From assembly GCF_013204795.1 (NCBI RefSeq), contig NZ_JABMKW010000020.1, positions 1,488,001-1,552,000 on the forward strand: a stretch of DNA of 64,000 bases, read 5' to 3'. The position numbers and the translations under genes are program-made. How positions within the stretch are numbered: the first letter of the stretch is position 1; every line of letters begins with the position of its first letter. Under the pieces are notes generated by a model, which saw only the letters and a list, made by a program, of their open reading frames with translations, had not been told where the DNA came from and did no database searches. Origin of the DNA: Pedobacter panaciterrae. Its GTDB lineage: Bacteria > Bacteroidota > Bacteroidia > Sphingobacteriales > Sphingobacteriaceae. Positions 35,009-43,598 of the stretch are shown here, in pieces.

Positions 35009-35905
35009 CTAATCAGGTTTGGCCAGTTTAGCCATTGCCCTTACTGGAAAGGTTCCAACGCCTTTGAATTTCGGAGGAATTGCACTAAAAGTAAAACCTT
35101 CGGCAGGTAACAGGTACAAATTGCAAAGATGTTCCACAATTAATATTTCGGCGCCTAAAAGTGTAGTATGAACAGGTCTTGTTTTTCCTTTAGTGTTATC
35201 TATGTTATGAGAATCTATACCCACTAATTTAACACTGCAATCTTTTAAATATTTGGCAGCCCCTTCTGTTAAATAAGGATGATGCTCGTAATATTTTTCC
35301 GTATTCCAACGGCTATCCCAACCGGTATGAATCAGAACTGCTCTGTTTCTGATTTCGTAATTTTTTAAGTGTTCTTCAGTTATTTCCAGCGTGTCAGAAA
35401 AGGGCACTCGTATTACAATTGCATCGAGGTCTGTAAAACATTCTAACCCAACTTCCGAGAGGTCTTTCCCATCTTCAAATCTATGAAAAGGGCAATCTAT
35501 ATAAGTACCCGTGTTGCTTACCATTTCAATTTTCCCAATTTGAAACGTGGTTCCCTCTGCATAAAGCGCTTTTGAGTTTTCCCGGCTCAAATAGTCACAA
35601 ATAATGGGCGCTGGCAATCCTTTGTAAGTTACAAGCCCATCTTCAATAGTATGACTCAAATCAATGAATAAATCTGATTCTGCCTTTTCATTAACGGGTT
35701 TGCGCTTGTGTACTTCGTTAAAAATTTCTTTATTCAGAATTTTGGTTTGCCCAACCATCAGCAGTCTTAGATCGGCAACAATATAATCAGCAAGTTCTTT
35801 ATCAGAAATGTGATCACCAGCTATGTCTAATCTAAAATCTTCACCTTTTATGCTTCCTCCGTTGGTAAAGTATATTTCAAAATCAAATTTTACTCTTTTG
35901 TCCAT
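35009..35905 (-). CDS. Cyclase / kynurenine-formamidase family protein with extra N-terminal domain
   Basis: 298 residues. A PF04199-type cyclase fold begins at I-D-L-S-H-T-I (81-87) and ends in F-T-F-S-A-I-P-P-K-F-K-G-V-G-T-F-P-V-R-A. The metal motif H-x-G-T-H-x-D-x-P-x-H reads N131-T-G-T-Y135-I-D137-C-P-F-H141, so two of the His are replaced while Asp and the last His remain. Such SNTGTY variants may bind metal differently. The first 78 residues are an additional small domain not usual in the family. Divergent from the HTH-pentapeptide regulator that probably represses it. Confidence 0.8.
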   Translation of the reverse strand: MDKRVKFDFEIYFTNGGSIKGEDFRLDIAGDHISDKELADYIVADLRLLMVGQTKILNKEIFNEVHKRKPVNEKAESDLFIDLSHTIEDGLVTYKGLPAPIICDYLSRENSKALYAEGTTFQIGKIEMVSNTGTYIDCPFHRFEDGKDLSEVGLECFTDLDAIVIRVPFSDTLEITEEHLKNYEIRNRAVLIHTGWDSRWNTEKYYEHHPYLTEGAAKYLKDCSVKLVGIDSHNIDNTKGKTRPVHTTLLGAEILIVEHLCNLYLLPAEGFTFSAIPPKFKGVGTFPVRAMAKLAKPD

Positions 35906-35936
35906 TATCTTTTAATTTTTGTTTGTTCCTGTATAG

Positions 35937-35944
35937 CAAATTTA
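35937..35944 (-). promoter_or_regulatory. -7 element of the cyclase gene
   Basis: Minus-strand TAAATTTG, a full match to TAnnTTTG, 32 bases before the cyclase ATG. The nearest TTG is 22 bases upstream, slightly far. The operator half-sites begin nine bases further upstream. Confidence 0.5.
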
Positions 35945-35952
35945 GATTTTTA

Positions 35953-36006
35953 CTACTTATAGTTGTCAATAACAACTAGAAGTAGCATAAATACAACTAT
36001 AAGTTT
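35953..36006. promoter_or_regulatory. Three-copy operator between cyclase and HTH-pentapeptide genes
   Basis: The element ACAACTATAAGT occurs three times: inverted at 35953-35966, direct with one change at 35972-35985, and direct and exact at 35993-36004. The first two form a 14-base-arm inverted repeat (13 of 14 matched). The two direct copies are 21 bases apart, two helical turns. Confidence 0.7.
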
Positions 36007-36016
36007 ATGTATTTTG

Positions 36017-36047
36017 TTGATTCGGGAAATGCATCCAAATACCTTTG
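36017..36047 (+). promoter_or_regulatory. Promoter of the HTH-pentapeptide gene
   Basis: TTG (36017-36019), 20-base spacer, TACCTTTG (36040-36047): a perfect Bacteroidota promoter, 33 bases before the ATG and directly beside the three-copy operator. Confidence 0.7.
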
Positions 36048-36080
36048 TAGTGTCCAAAAAATAATAAAAAGATAGTACCT

Positions 36081-37082
36081 ATGTTAAGCACAAAAATGAT
36101 CGGTAATAAAATCGCCGAAGCACGAAAGAAAATAAATACTTCTCAAGTCCAGTTAGCTCAACTTCTGTTCATCAGCCCCCAGGCAGTGGGAAAGTGGGAG
36201 CGCGGAGAATCAATGCCAGACATCACTACTTTTAATCGTCTGGCTGAAATTCTTGGTGTTGACCTTAACTATTTTTCAGAAAACTTTCAGTCTGGAGCTA
36301 TTGAAGTGCGACAGGCTGGAACGCCATCCGAAAAGCAAGAGAGAAAACTTAGCTGGGATATGTCGCAAGGAAATTGGGTTGATGCTGACTTTTCAGGGTT
36401 GAAAAATCTACATGAAAAATTCAGTTCATCTAACATGCAGCGTTGCAAATTTATCGGTTCGGATTTATCAGAACTTCTTCTGAAAAGCAACAATCTTGAC
36501 AGCTGTGATTTTTCAGACTCCGACATCAGCAATAGTCAAATTCGGGCCTCCAATTTAGACAACAACCTATTTAAGAATAGTTTTCTGAAGGAGGCTAAAA
36601 TTTTGAAAAGCTATATCAGATACTGTGATTTCTCAGGTTCCGATATCAGCAGCAGCCAAATCCAGAGCTCCCACTTAAGTAACAATTTATTTAAAGGGTG
36701 TGCTTTTAAAGAAGCTGAATTTTTAAAAAGTCATTTAGAGGGCTGCGATTTCTCGGGTGCTGATTTTACGGGCGTGAGTTTCAAATCGGGAGGCTTCGAG
36801 AATAATAAAGTTTCAGATACAGTGTGGAATCGTACCTCTTTTATTGATACACATATAGCTGATATTGTTTTTGATGGCACACTGGAGGATTGTTATTTTG
36901 AAAACTGTGTTTTTGACTGGGTAAAGTTCCAGAACGCGACACTTACCAACACTTTCTTTAAAAACAATACATTTAAACGGAACCGGATTCAGTTTACAGA
37001 CTGTAAAGCAGATCGAATAACCTACGAATTCCTGAAACCCGGAAAAGCAGATTTATCCGGTATTACTGTGTTATCATCATAA
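36081..37082 (+). CDS. XRE-type HTH regulator fused to pentapeptide repeats
   Basis: 333 residues. An XRE HTH fills residues 8-65 (S-Q-V-Q-L-A-Q-L-L-F-I-S-P-Q-A-V-G-K-W-E-R-G). From about 95 to 320 the chain is a pentapeptide-repeat helix with A/C-D-F-S-x and N-L-F-x-x steps. Within it a unit of about 40 residues beginning L-K-S recurs nearly three times (from about 136). The DNA encoding it is visibly duplicated (about 36480-36760). Pentapeptide helices can mimic DNA, but here the repeat may simply be a dimerisation or ligand platform. The three-copy operator in its own promoter suggests autoregulation and control of the divergent cyclase. Confidence 0.85.
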   Translation: MLSTKMIGNKIAEARKKINTSQVQLAQLLFISPQAVGKWERGESMPDITTFNRLAEILGVDLNYFSENFQSGAIEVRQAGTPSEKQERKLSWDMSQGNWVDADFSGLKNLHEKFSSSNMQRCKFIGSDLSELLLKSNNLDSCDFSDSDISNSQIRASNLDNNLFKNSFLKEAKILKSYIRYCDFSGSDISSSQIQSSHLSNNLFKGCAFKEAEFLKSHLEGCDFSGADFTGVSFKSGGFENNKVSDTVWNRTSFIDTHIADIVFDGTLEDCYFENCVFDWVKFQNATLTNTFFKNNTFKRNRIQFTDCKADRITYEFLKPGKADLSGITVLSS

Positions 37083-37220
37083 AAGGGATCGTCATCTCGA
37101 CGATAAACTACCTGTCCTTCAGCTTTGCCTCAGGAGAACTAAAGCAATGCTGGCAATCCAAAAAAATTAATATTTTAAACTTTTGCATTTAGTTAATGGT
37201 TAAGCTTAAATAAACTTGAT

Positions 37221-38003
37221 ATGAAAATTGCTACTTACAACGTAAATGGTATTAATGGTCGGTTACCCGTACTACTTCGCTGGCTCGAAGAAGCGCAACC
37301 AGATATAGTATGCCTGCAGGAGTTAAAAGCGCCACAGGAAAAGTTCCCCGAACAAGCCATAACAGACGCCGGCTACAATGCCATATGGCATGGCCAGAAA
37401 AGCTGGAACGGGGTTGCAATCCTTGCACGGAATCTGGAAATTAAAGAAACCAGACGAGGGCTTGCAGGCGACCCAGAGGATTTAAACAGCAGGTACATTG
37501 AGGCCTTTATAGCTGGGATAGTTATTGGCTGTCTTTATTTACCAAATGGAAACCCTGCTCCGGGACTAAAATTCGATTATAAACTGGCTTGGTTTGAGCG
37601 CTTAAAACTCCATGCCAAAGCCCTTCTGGATTTTGATATACCTACAATACTTTTAGGAGATTATAATGTGATGCCCACAGAACTTGATGTGTATAAGCCA
37701 GAACGTTGGGTTGATGATGCGTTGTTCAGACCCGAAGTTCGCGATGCCTTTAAAACCCTGGTTGAACAAGGATGGACCGATGCATTAAGGACATTACATC
37801 CAAATGAGAAGATTTATACGTTTTGGGATTATTTCCGCAACGCCTACAGCCGTGATGCAGGTTTACGGATAGATCACTTCCTTTTAAGCCCTCACTTAAC
37901 CAGTCGACTCAAAGCTGCAGCGGTCGACCGTCATGTTCGTGGATGGGAAAAAACAAGTGATCATGCTCCCGTATGGATTCAATTAGAAAATCATCTTACT
38001 TAA
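37221..38003 (+). CDS. xth: Exodeoxyribonuclease III family AP endonuclease
   Basis: 260 residues, the standard length of ExoIII/XthA proteins. Conserved blocks: N-V-N-G-I near the start, C-L-Q-E-L-K-A (metal-binding Glu), G-D-Y-N-V-M-P (catalytic Asp), A-G-L-R-I-D-H-F-L-L-S and S-D-H-A-P-V (catalytic His). It acts in base-excision repair at abasic sites and 3' ends. Single gene; its 3' end overlaps the convergent isomerase gene by eight bases. Weak synteny with neighbours. Confidence 0.92.
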   Translation: MKIATYNVNGINGRLPVLLRWLEEAQPDIVCLQELKAPQEKFPEQAITDAGYNAIWHGQKSWNGVAILARNLEIKETRRGLAGDPEDLNSRYIEAFIAGIVIGCLYLPNGNPAPGLKFDYKLAWFERLKLHAKALLDFDIPTILLGDYNVMPTELDVYKPERWVDDALFRPEVRDAFKTLVEQGWTDALRTLHPNEKIYTFWDYFRNAYSRDAGLRIDHFLLSPHLTSRLKAAAVDRHVRGWEKTSDHAPVWIQLENHLT

Positions 38004-39429
38004 TGTGTACCACATCCAAATTTAGTATGTCACCGAGCTTTTTAATTTTTGAGGCAATGTGTCCCTTTCCTATCGCGCAATGGTGGGCAGGGCCTTCCTG
38101 ATTCCAGGCCTCTACAAAGTGCCTCGCACCCGAAGAAAATTTATACCTGCTATTGGTATTTCCGATCTCCAGAATCGGACCTGCAACTGATTCTGCTTCG
38201 GCAACCAGTAATTTCAGTGTGCCCTTGCCGGTTTCTACTACTGATAATAGTGTAACCGGGCCATGGCTAACAGACATTTCTACCGATAAGCCATGCCCCA
38301 CCTTACCGTGATAAACTTTTAGCGGTTTAACTTTTATTTTCCCTTCTGCTATTTTAGGATGGCAGGGCCCATCATGCCCCATCATCACTACATCATCGTT
38401 AAAATCCATTGCGTAATACTCAGTAAAAGACCCCCCCGCACCAAAACTGTCCATGATCTTCATGGCCTGCACATTTTTAATTTCATATTCGCCGGCTACC
38501 GGAACGTGTTTACCAGTAAGCAGTGAATTGCCCAGTATCACAGAGGTAACCGTATTTTCATTTTCGGCGTTACCAGTGCCTTTGTGGTAATAAGCAAATG
38601 AGCCCAGATCATACTTATCAACCAGTTTATCCAACGCCACAGCAGTTTTAGCTGCCCGATGCAGTTCTTCTGCTAAACAATCGTCCTGAACATCAAATTC
38701 AGTTTTAATTTCAGTTAGTTTTTCTTCGATTTCTGTGTCGGTTACGCTGGTTCTTAAAGCCGACAATTCATCAACTTCCAGAATTTCTATGTGCCCGCCA
38801 AATGTTGCACACTGAAGGGTAAGATCGGTATAGATGTCGAGCATCCCTCCGTAATAATTACCCATCACACCAAGCCGGTTGTACTGCATAGTTCTGGCTA
38901 CTTGCGCTGCCTGTATCCATTCTTGTATTTGCGTCCAAACATGTGCATCATCATAAAGCAGCCCCGTAACCTGAAAAAAGGGGATATTACTACGACGGAA
39001 TACATTTGCAATTTCGGGCACTGAGCACGAAGAACAATAAGCCAGCCACTCCCCTGTCATAGCAGTCCTGCTTTCCATGCTGTTAAAGCTTTCATAATCA
39101 ATACTAGCCTGTGGGGCTAGATTAAGAACAATTACCGGCACACCCGCCTTTCTTACTACTGGCAGCACAGTTGATGACAGTGCGTAGGTAGTTGCATATA
39201 GAAATATCAGATCAACATCCTCTTGCTTAAATTTTAAGCCAGCATCAAAAGCTTTTTCCGGTGTGTCTATCAGGCCAAGGTTAACAATTTCGGCATCAAA
39301 AGTTTCCATGCTTTTTGCAACCACCTCAATGTATTCAGTTAGCCGTTGTTTAAGTCCCGTAAATTGATCCCAATATGCTTGCAGACCTATACCAAATAAT
39401 CCTATCCTGACCTTAGATTGTTTATACAT
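37996..39429 (-). CDS. L-fucose/L-arabinose isomerase family protein
   Basis: 477 residues, cytoplasmic. It has the Rossmann-like first half and the metal-binding C-terminal half of the AraA/FucI superfamily: A-G-E-Y-E-I-K-N, G-G-S-F-T-E-Y-Y and M-M-G-H-D-G-P-C-H supply the Glu, Glu and His expected to hold Mn2+. It is nine bases after the GH106 gene, so it may isomerise the sugar that enzyme releases (L-rhamnose or a related deoxy sugar). It is not a typical rhaA. Substrate uncertain. Confidence 0.78.
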   Translation of the reverse strand: MYKQSKVRIGLFGIGLQAYWDQFTGLKQRLTEYIEVVAKSMETFDAEIVNLGLIDTPEKAFDAGLKFKQEDVDLIFLYATTYALSSTVLPVVRKAGVPVIVLNLAPQASIDYESFNSMESRTAMTGEWLAYCSSCSVPEIANVFRRSNIPFFQVTGLLYDDAHVWTQIQEWIQAAQVARTMQYNRLGVMGNYYGGMLDIYTDLTLQCATFGGHIEILEVDELSALRTSVTDTEIEEKLTEIKTEFDVQDDCLAEELHRAAKTAVALDKLVDKYDLGSFAYYHKGTGNAENENTVTSVILGNSLLTGKHVPVAGEYEIKNVQAMKIMDSFGAGGSFTEYYAMDFNDDVVMMGHDGPCHPKIAEGKIKVKPLKVYHGKVGHGLSVEMSVSHGPVTLLSVVETGKGTLKLLVAEAESVAGPILEIGNTNSRYKFSSGARHFVEAWNQEGPAHHCAIGKGHIASKIKKLGDILNLDVVHIK

Positions 39430-39438
39430 TATAATATT

Positions 39439-42438
39439 TTATTTTTTTATAGTTTCCTGAATGATGGTTACCGGGCCCATAAGTCCTGATTCTTGTAAAG
39501 GAGAGTCGGCATTGTACTGTTTGGAAGTGGTAAAAGTATATCTTCCGCTTGTACGAGGCTTGTTATTCAATAGCCAATCTGGCCATTTATCATCCTTAAT
39601 TCCATCATCAGGTTTTTTTTCATCACCAATTAGCCTGTTGCCCCAAAGGTTCACCACTTCAATTTTGAGCTGGTTGTTTTTTGCCTGCAAATGGTTAGAG
39701 ATGTCAATTTTCCATGGAGCAGTCCATACTATACCAATTTCTTTTCCATTTAAGGTAACACGGGCCATATTCTTCACCTTTCCAAGCTCCAGATATATCG
39801 GTTGTTTTAGGTTTGCCTGCGGAAAATGGAAGGTTTTATGATAGGCAGCCGTACCAGAATAGTATTTAATTCCCTCCTCTTTATTGGTAGTCCAATCAGA
39901 TAGTTTATCAAATGTAGTGCTTGCAGGCCCTCCCCATTTAGGGTCAAATTTAACCTCCCAAGGCCCATCGAGCGTCACAAGTGTTTTTGTTAAAGTTTCC
40001 TTTTTTGTTTTTGATGCCAGCCATTTGTTCTCTTTAGAGAACATAATAAAACAGCTTTCATAGGCATCCAATTGCAAAGGAATAATAGTAACCTGGTGAT
40101 CTGTTTTGAAGTCATTTAGCTGAATCCGTTTCCCGGTAATGGCATTCCATAATTCAGGGGATCCTTGCACACTGCGGAACCTGCCATCTACTTTTATTGG
40201 TTTGTTTTGTGTGTTCGACAAGAAATAAAGGTCCCAGTTGCTTCCTGTACGGTGGGTATACCTGATGTCATCGGCAACGAAATCTTCAACTAAGTTTTCT
40301 GATTTTAAAATATCAGCAGTAAGCTCATACCGCGGGTATAAATTATCAATCCGGCTGGCTAATTCGCCACCCCAGATCAGGGTACCTTTGCCATAAGTTC
40401 TTTTTGTTTGCGCTGCAGGTTTGGTTACAGAACCCCATATGGTTTCACTTAATGCCAATACTTTTTTGTCGCAATCAGGAAAGCCACTCAGACTTGGAGA
40501 TCTTAATGGTGGGCCACCTACTACGGTTGCTCCTTGCTTTACCAGTTCCCCAATTTTGGTAAGCAGTTCAGGCGTCATTGACTCGTAAGCCGGCAGCACA
40601 AGTAAGCGGTAAGATGCTCCGCTTGGGAACACTACATTTTTGCCTTTTACAGAAGCTTTCATGAGCTGTAATGGCGAACAACCATCGAAATTGTATTCTT
40701 TTCTGTTACCAATCGTATCGCCCTGAATTGCTGACGCTGGCGGCAAGAAAACATGCGGAGCGCCTTCTGGGGTCATGTATAAAATATCGGCCACTGTACG
40801 CCCCTGCTGTAACAGGTATTGGCAACGTGTAATGTATTGGTGATAAGCCGTTGCCATTGACCACCAGGTTTGTCCGCGATCCCAATGCACACCATAAGGC
40901 CCCATTGTTGCGCCCGGTTTTAAGGAATCAGGTAAGAACTGATTTTGGAAAGTATGGTAAACAAAACGGTTTATGCCGGCGGCAAAAGCCCAATCGCCCT
41001 GGTTTTTTACTGACCCCGGGTGTTGCTTCCATCCTTCATTATTCTGTGCTGTAAAGGCTTCGGCCGGCACAAGCGATCTGCCTTCTACATGAGCAATAGA
41101 TGTTGCTTCAATTACGCTGTAAGTAGAATTAAAGCCAAAACCTTTGCTCCAAAACTCGGCCATAGGTACATCTGCAACGCTGCCAAGATCTAGATCTGCA
41201 GTCGGGTTCATGTCATAGGGTTCTATAGATAAGGAAAGTCCATGACGCTTGCCATATTGTTTTACATGGTTCGCATGGTTTTGTAACACAAGCTCCTGCG
41301 CCGTTAATCTTAGGTCCCACAAAAATCGTTCGCTTTCTTCTCTTGAACCCACAACGTTTCCTGAGTAAACCGGGTAATAGGTTATCGGATCGTAGCCTCT
41401 TCTTTTTAGGAACTCTTGTCTAAAATTCGCTGTCCAGTTTTGGGCACCCATTTCCCAACTGTCCATATGCAGCCTTTTTAACCCGCCATTACTCTTGCTG
41501 TCGGGTTTAGCTATTTTTTTGAAGATTTTACCAAGGTAGGCATCCAGGTGGGCATTAAGTGCGGCAGTATCCAGTTTATCGGCTTCAAAACCTAATCCCG
41601 GGACAGGCGCTGGTCGGGTAATTGCGCCGTTATTACGGCTGCCAAAACGCATAATTATCCATTTACCTGCTGGCGGAGTCCAGTTCAGGGTTCCATCGGC
41701 ATCCATCTTACCGGTAAGATCTATTATTTTACCTTTTTCAATGCCTTTTCCCTGATCCGACTTAACATCAGGTTCTGCTAAATAGGGTTTTACTGTAGCG
41801 GAGCTATATGGAGCACGATAATACAGTGCCTTTTCTTCGTAATCGCTAATTGCTTTGACTGAAGAGATATCAGGAAATCCCAGTACAGCCACATCTTTAT
41901 AGTATGCTCTCCATTGTTTCTTAAAGTCTTCCGGCAGGTTGCCTTCGCCAAAGAAAGGTTTTTTGGGTGCAGGCAAGGGTAGTACAATCTTTTTGTGATC
42001 GTCTGAAGAGACAGTTACCTGGCTCGAGACCAGGTGCTGCATAGATTGTTCTGCTTTAACCCATGGGCCACCGCTGCCTGTCCATCCGGGACCTATCCCC
42101 AATGTGATTTCTATCCCCAGGCGTCGCGCTTCCTTTTCTGCATGGGCAAACAAAGATGTCCACTGTTCACTAAGAAAATCAACAGTTCCTCTAGGCACGC
42201 CAACGTTTACTTCCAGAAAGATCAAATTACCGATACCAGCCTTTTTCATAGACTCCAGATCTTTGGTTATCGTTTTGGCGTTCATATTTCCATCCATGAA
42301 ATACCAGTAGACGCCGGGTTTATATTTATCCGATGGATTGGCAAAACCTGCTTTCATCTGTGCTAACTGCGCTGTGGCAGAAACAATTGAGAAACAAGTA
42401 AGAACAAAAATTAAAAAAAAGTGATTTAAGTATTTCAT
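39439..42438 (-). CDS. GH106-type alpha-L-rhamnosidase
   Basis: 999 residues with a signal peptide (1-24, ending A-T-A-Q). The TIM-barrel part begins G-V-Y-W-Y-F-M-D-G-N-M and includes the GH106-like G-I-E-I-T-L-G-I-G-P-G-W-T-G-S-G-G-P-W. A C-terminal jelly-roll domain (P-I-Y-L-E-L-G-K-V, G-I-V-W-T-A-P-W) closes the protein, as in the Bacteroides rhamnosidases. It should remove terminal L-rhamnose from plant pectic or similar glycans in the periplasm. First gene of a two-gene operon with the isomerase. Confidence 0.82.
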   Translation of the reverse strand: MKYLNHFFLIFVLTCFSIVSATAQLAQMKAGFANPSDKYKPGVYWYFMDGNMNAKTITKDLESMKKAGIGNLIFLEVNVGVPRGTVDFLSEQWTSLFAHAEKEARRLGIEITLGIGPGWTGSGGPWVKAEQSMQHLVSSQVTVSSDDHKKIVLPLPAPKKPFFGEGNLPEDFKKQWRAYYKDVAVLGFPDISSVKAISDYEEKALYYRAPYSSATVKPYLAEPDVKSDQGKGIEKGKIIDLTGKMDADGTLNWTPPAGKWIIMRFGSRNNGAITRPAPVPGLGFEADKLDTAALNAHLDAYLGKIFKKIAKPDSKSNGGLKRLHMDSWEMGAQNWTANFRQEFLKRRGYDPITYYPVYSGNVVGSREESERFLWDLRLTAQELVLQNHANHVKQYGKRHGLSLSIEPYDMNPTADLDLGSVADVPMAEFWSKGFGFNSTYSVIEATSIAHVEGRSLVPAEAFTAQNNEGWKQHPGSVKNQGDWAFAAGINRFVYHTFQNQFLPDSLKPGATMGPYGVHWDRGQTWWSMATAYHQYITRCQYLLQQGRTVADILYMTPEGAPHVFLPPASAIQGDTIGNRKEYNFDGCSPLQLMKASVKGKNVVFPSGASYRLLVLPAYESMTPELLTKIGELVKQGATVVGGPPLRSPSLSGFPDCDKKVLALSETIWGSVTKPAAQTKRTYGKGTLIWGGELASRIDNLYPRYELTADILKSENLVEDFVADDIRYTHRTGSNWDLYFLSNTQNKPIKVDGRFRSVQGSPELWNAITGKRIQLNDFKTDHQVTIIPLQLDAYESCFIMFSKENKWLASKTKKETLTKTLVTLDGPWEVKFDPKWGGPASTTFDKLSDWTTNKEEGIKYYSGTAAYHKTFHFPQANLKQPIYLELGKVKNMARVTLNGKEIGIVWTAPWKIDISNHLQAKNNQLKIEVVNLWGNRLIGDEKKPDDGIKDDKWPDWLLNNKPRTSGRYTFTTSKQYNADSPLQESGLMGPVTIIQETIKK

Positions 42439-42500
42439 GCGGCTGTTTTTTTTCGCCAGCTAACTAAATTCGGCATTAATTATCTAACGGTTTATATTGG

Positions 42501-42525
42501 TACCCAAAACTATCTTTATTGGGTA
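42501..42525 (-). promoter_or_regulatory. Inverted repeat around the GH106 -7 box
   Basis: TACCCAA (42501-42507) and TTGGGTA (42519-42525) form a perfect seven-base inverted repeat. The minus-strand TAGTTTTG (42505-42512), a full TAnnTTTG match, overlaps one arm. A protein bound here would compete with RNA polymerase. The rest of the 256-base divergent gap holds AT-rich DNA with TTTTGATA repeats. Confidence 0.5.
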
Positions 42526-42694
42526 GTAAAATAAATAGAGGTTTTGATAAATGACCTGCATTTTTTGATATTTAAAGAACATTTTATGATTTTTCTTAGT
42601 AGTTTTAACCTTACAATTGCCCCATCAGAGCAACTATTTTAAAAGTCATTCTTAGCAGTTTATGCTATGAAATCTAGCCAAATGATTGACGAGT

Positions 42695-43588
42695 ATGATT
42701 AATTTCTATAAGTATCTCCCTGTCAGCAAAGAAGATGAAAGTTGGGGCCTCATTGTGTTAAACACTGGATGTACGCATATTGGACCTACTAGCATATATC
42801 CCTTCAAAAATCATCCGGCACACCACAATTTTAACTGGAAGAGCTGGCGTACCTTGCAGGAATATCAGGTTATTTACATCACTCGTGGAAGCGGGATCTT
42901 TGAATCAGAAAATTATAAACAGACCAAAATCAATGCAGGAACAGTCATTGTACTGTTCCCAAATGAGCGCCACCGTTATAAACCCGACCCAGAAACAGGT
43001 TGGGATGAATATTGGGTAGGCGTAAAAGGCAAAATAATAGACAATCTGGTAACATCAGGCTATTTAAAGCCTGAAGCACCCACCCAGTATATTGGTTTTA
43101 ATGAAAGCATACTGGAAGTGTATAATGGCATTATTGAAAAAACGAAACAAGAGCGTCCTGGTTATCAGCCTCTGGTTTCCGGAGCAGTGTTTTATCTGCT
43201 TGGTGCCTGTCATTCGCTTGCCAAACAACACACCCTTGGTAACCAGGAAGAAGATAATGTTATAAACCGGGCAATGCTCCTGTTTCGTTCAAATATAAAC
43301 AATCCTTACTCGGCCGAACAGGCCGCTCAGGATCTGTGTGTAGGGTACTCCTCGTTTCGGAAGTTCTTCAAAAATTACACAGGTTTATCTCCAGGTCAGT
43401 ATTACCTTCAACTTAAAATAGAAAAGGCAAAGGATTTGTTGTGCAGCAGCAATATACCGATCAAGGAGATTTCTATTGATCTTAATTTTGAATCCAGCTT
43501 CTACTTTTCAAAGCTTTTTAAAGAGAAAACCGGATTAAAACCCACCGACTATAGAAAACGCTGCAGGGACACTGTAAACGAAGGGTAA
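42695..43588 (+). CDS. AraC-family regulator (cupin plus HTH)
   Basis: 297 residues from ATG 42695; the frame's earlier TTG is unlikely. An N-terminal cupin domain has L-F-P-N-E-R-H-R-Y-K-P-D and the G-W-D-E-Y-W-V-G signature. Two HTH motifs follow in the last 100 residues (A-A-Q-D-L-C-V-G-Y-S-S-F-R-K and I-S-I-D-L-N-F-E-S-S-F-Y-F-S-K-L-F-K). Paralogue of the regulator at 48550. Divergent from the GH106 operon, which it probably controls in response to a sugar. Confidence 0.9.
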   Translation: MINFYKYLPVSKEDESWGLIVLNTGCTHIGPTSIYPFKNHPAHHNFNWKSWRTLQEYQVIYITRGSGIFESENYKQTKINAGTVIVLFPNERHRYKPDPETGWDEYWVGVKGKIIDNLVTSGYLKPEAPTQYIGFNESILEVYNGIIEKTKQERPGYQPLVSGAVFYLLGACHSLAKQHTLGNQEEDNVINRAMLLFRSNINNPYSAEQAAQDLCVGYSSFRKFFKNYTGLSPGQYYLQLKIEKAKDLLCSSNIPIKEISIDLNFESSFYFSKLFKEKTGLKPTDYRKRCRDTVNEG

Positions 43589-43598
43589 TTGGGCTCTG

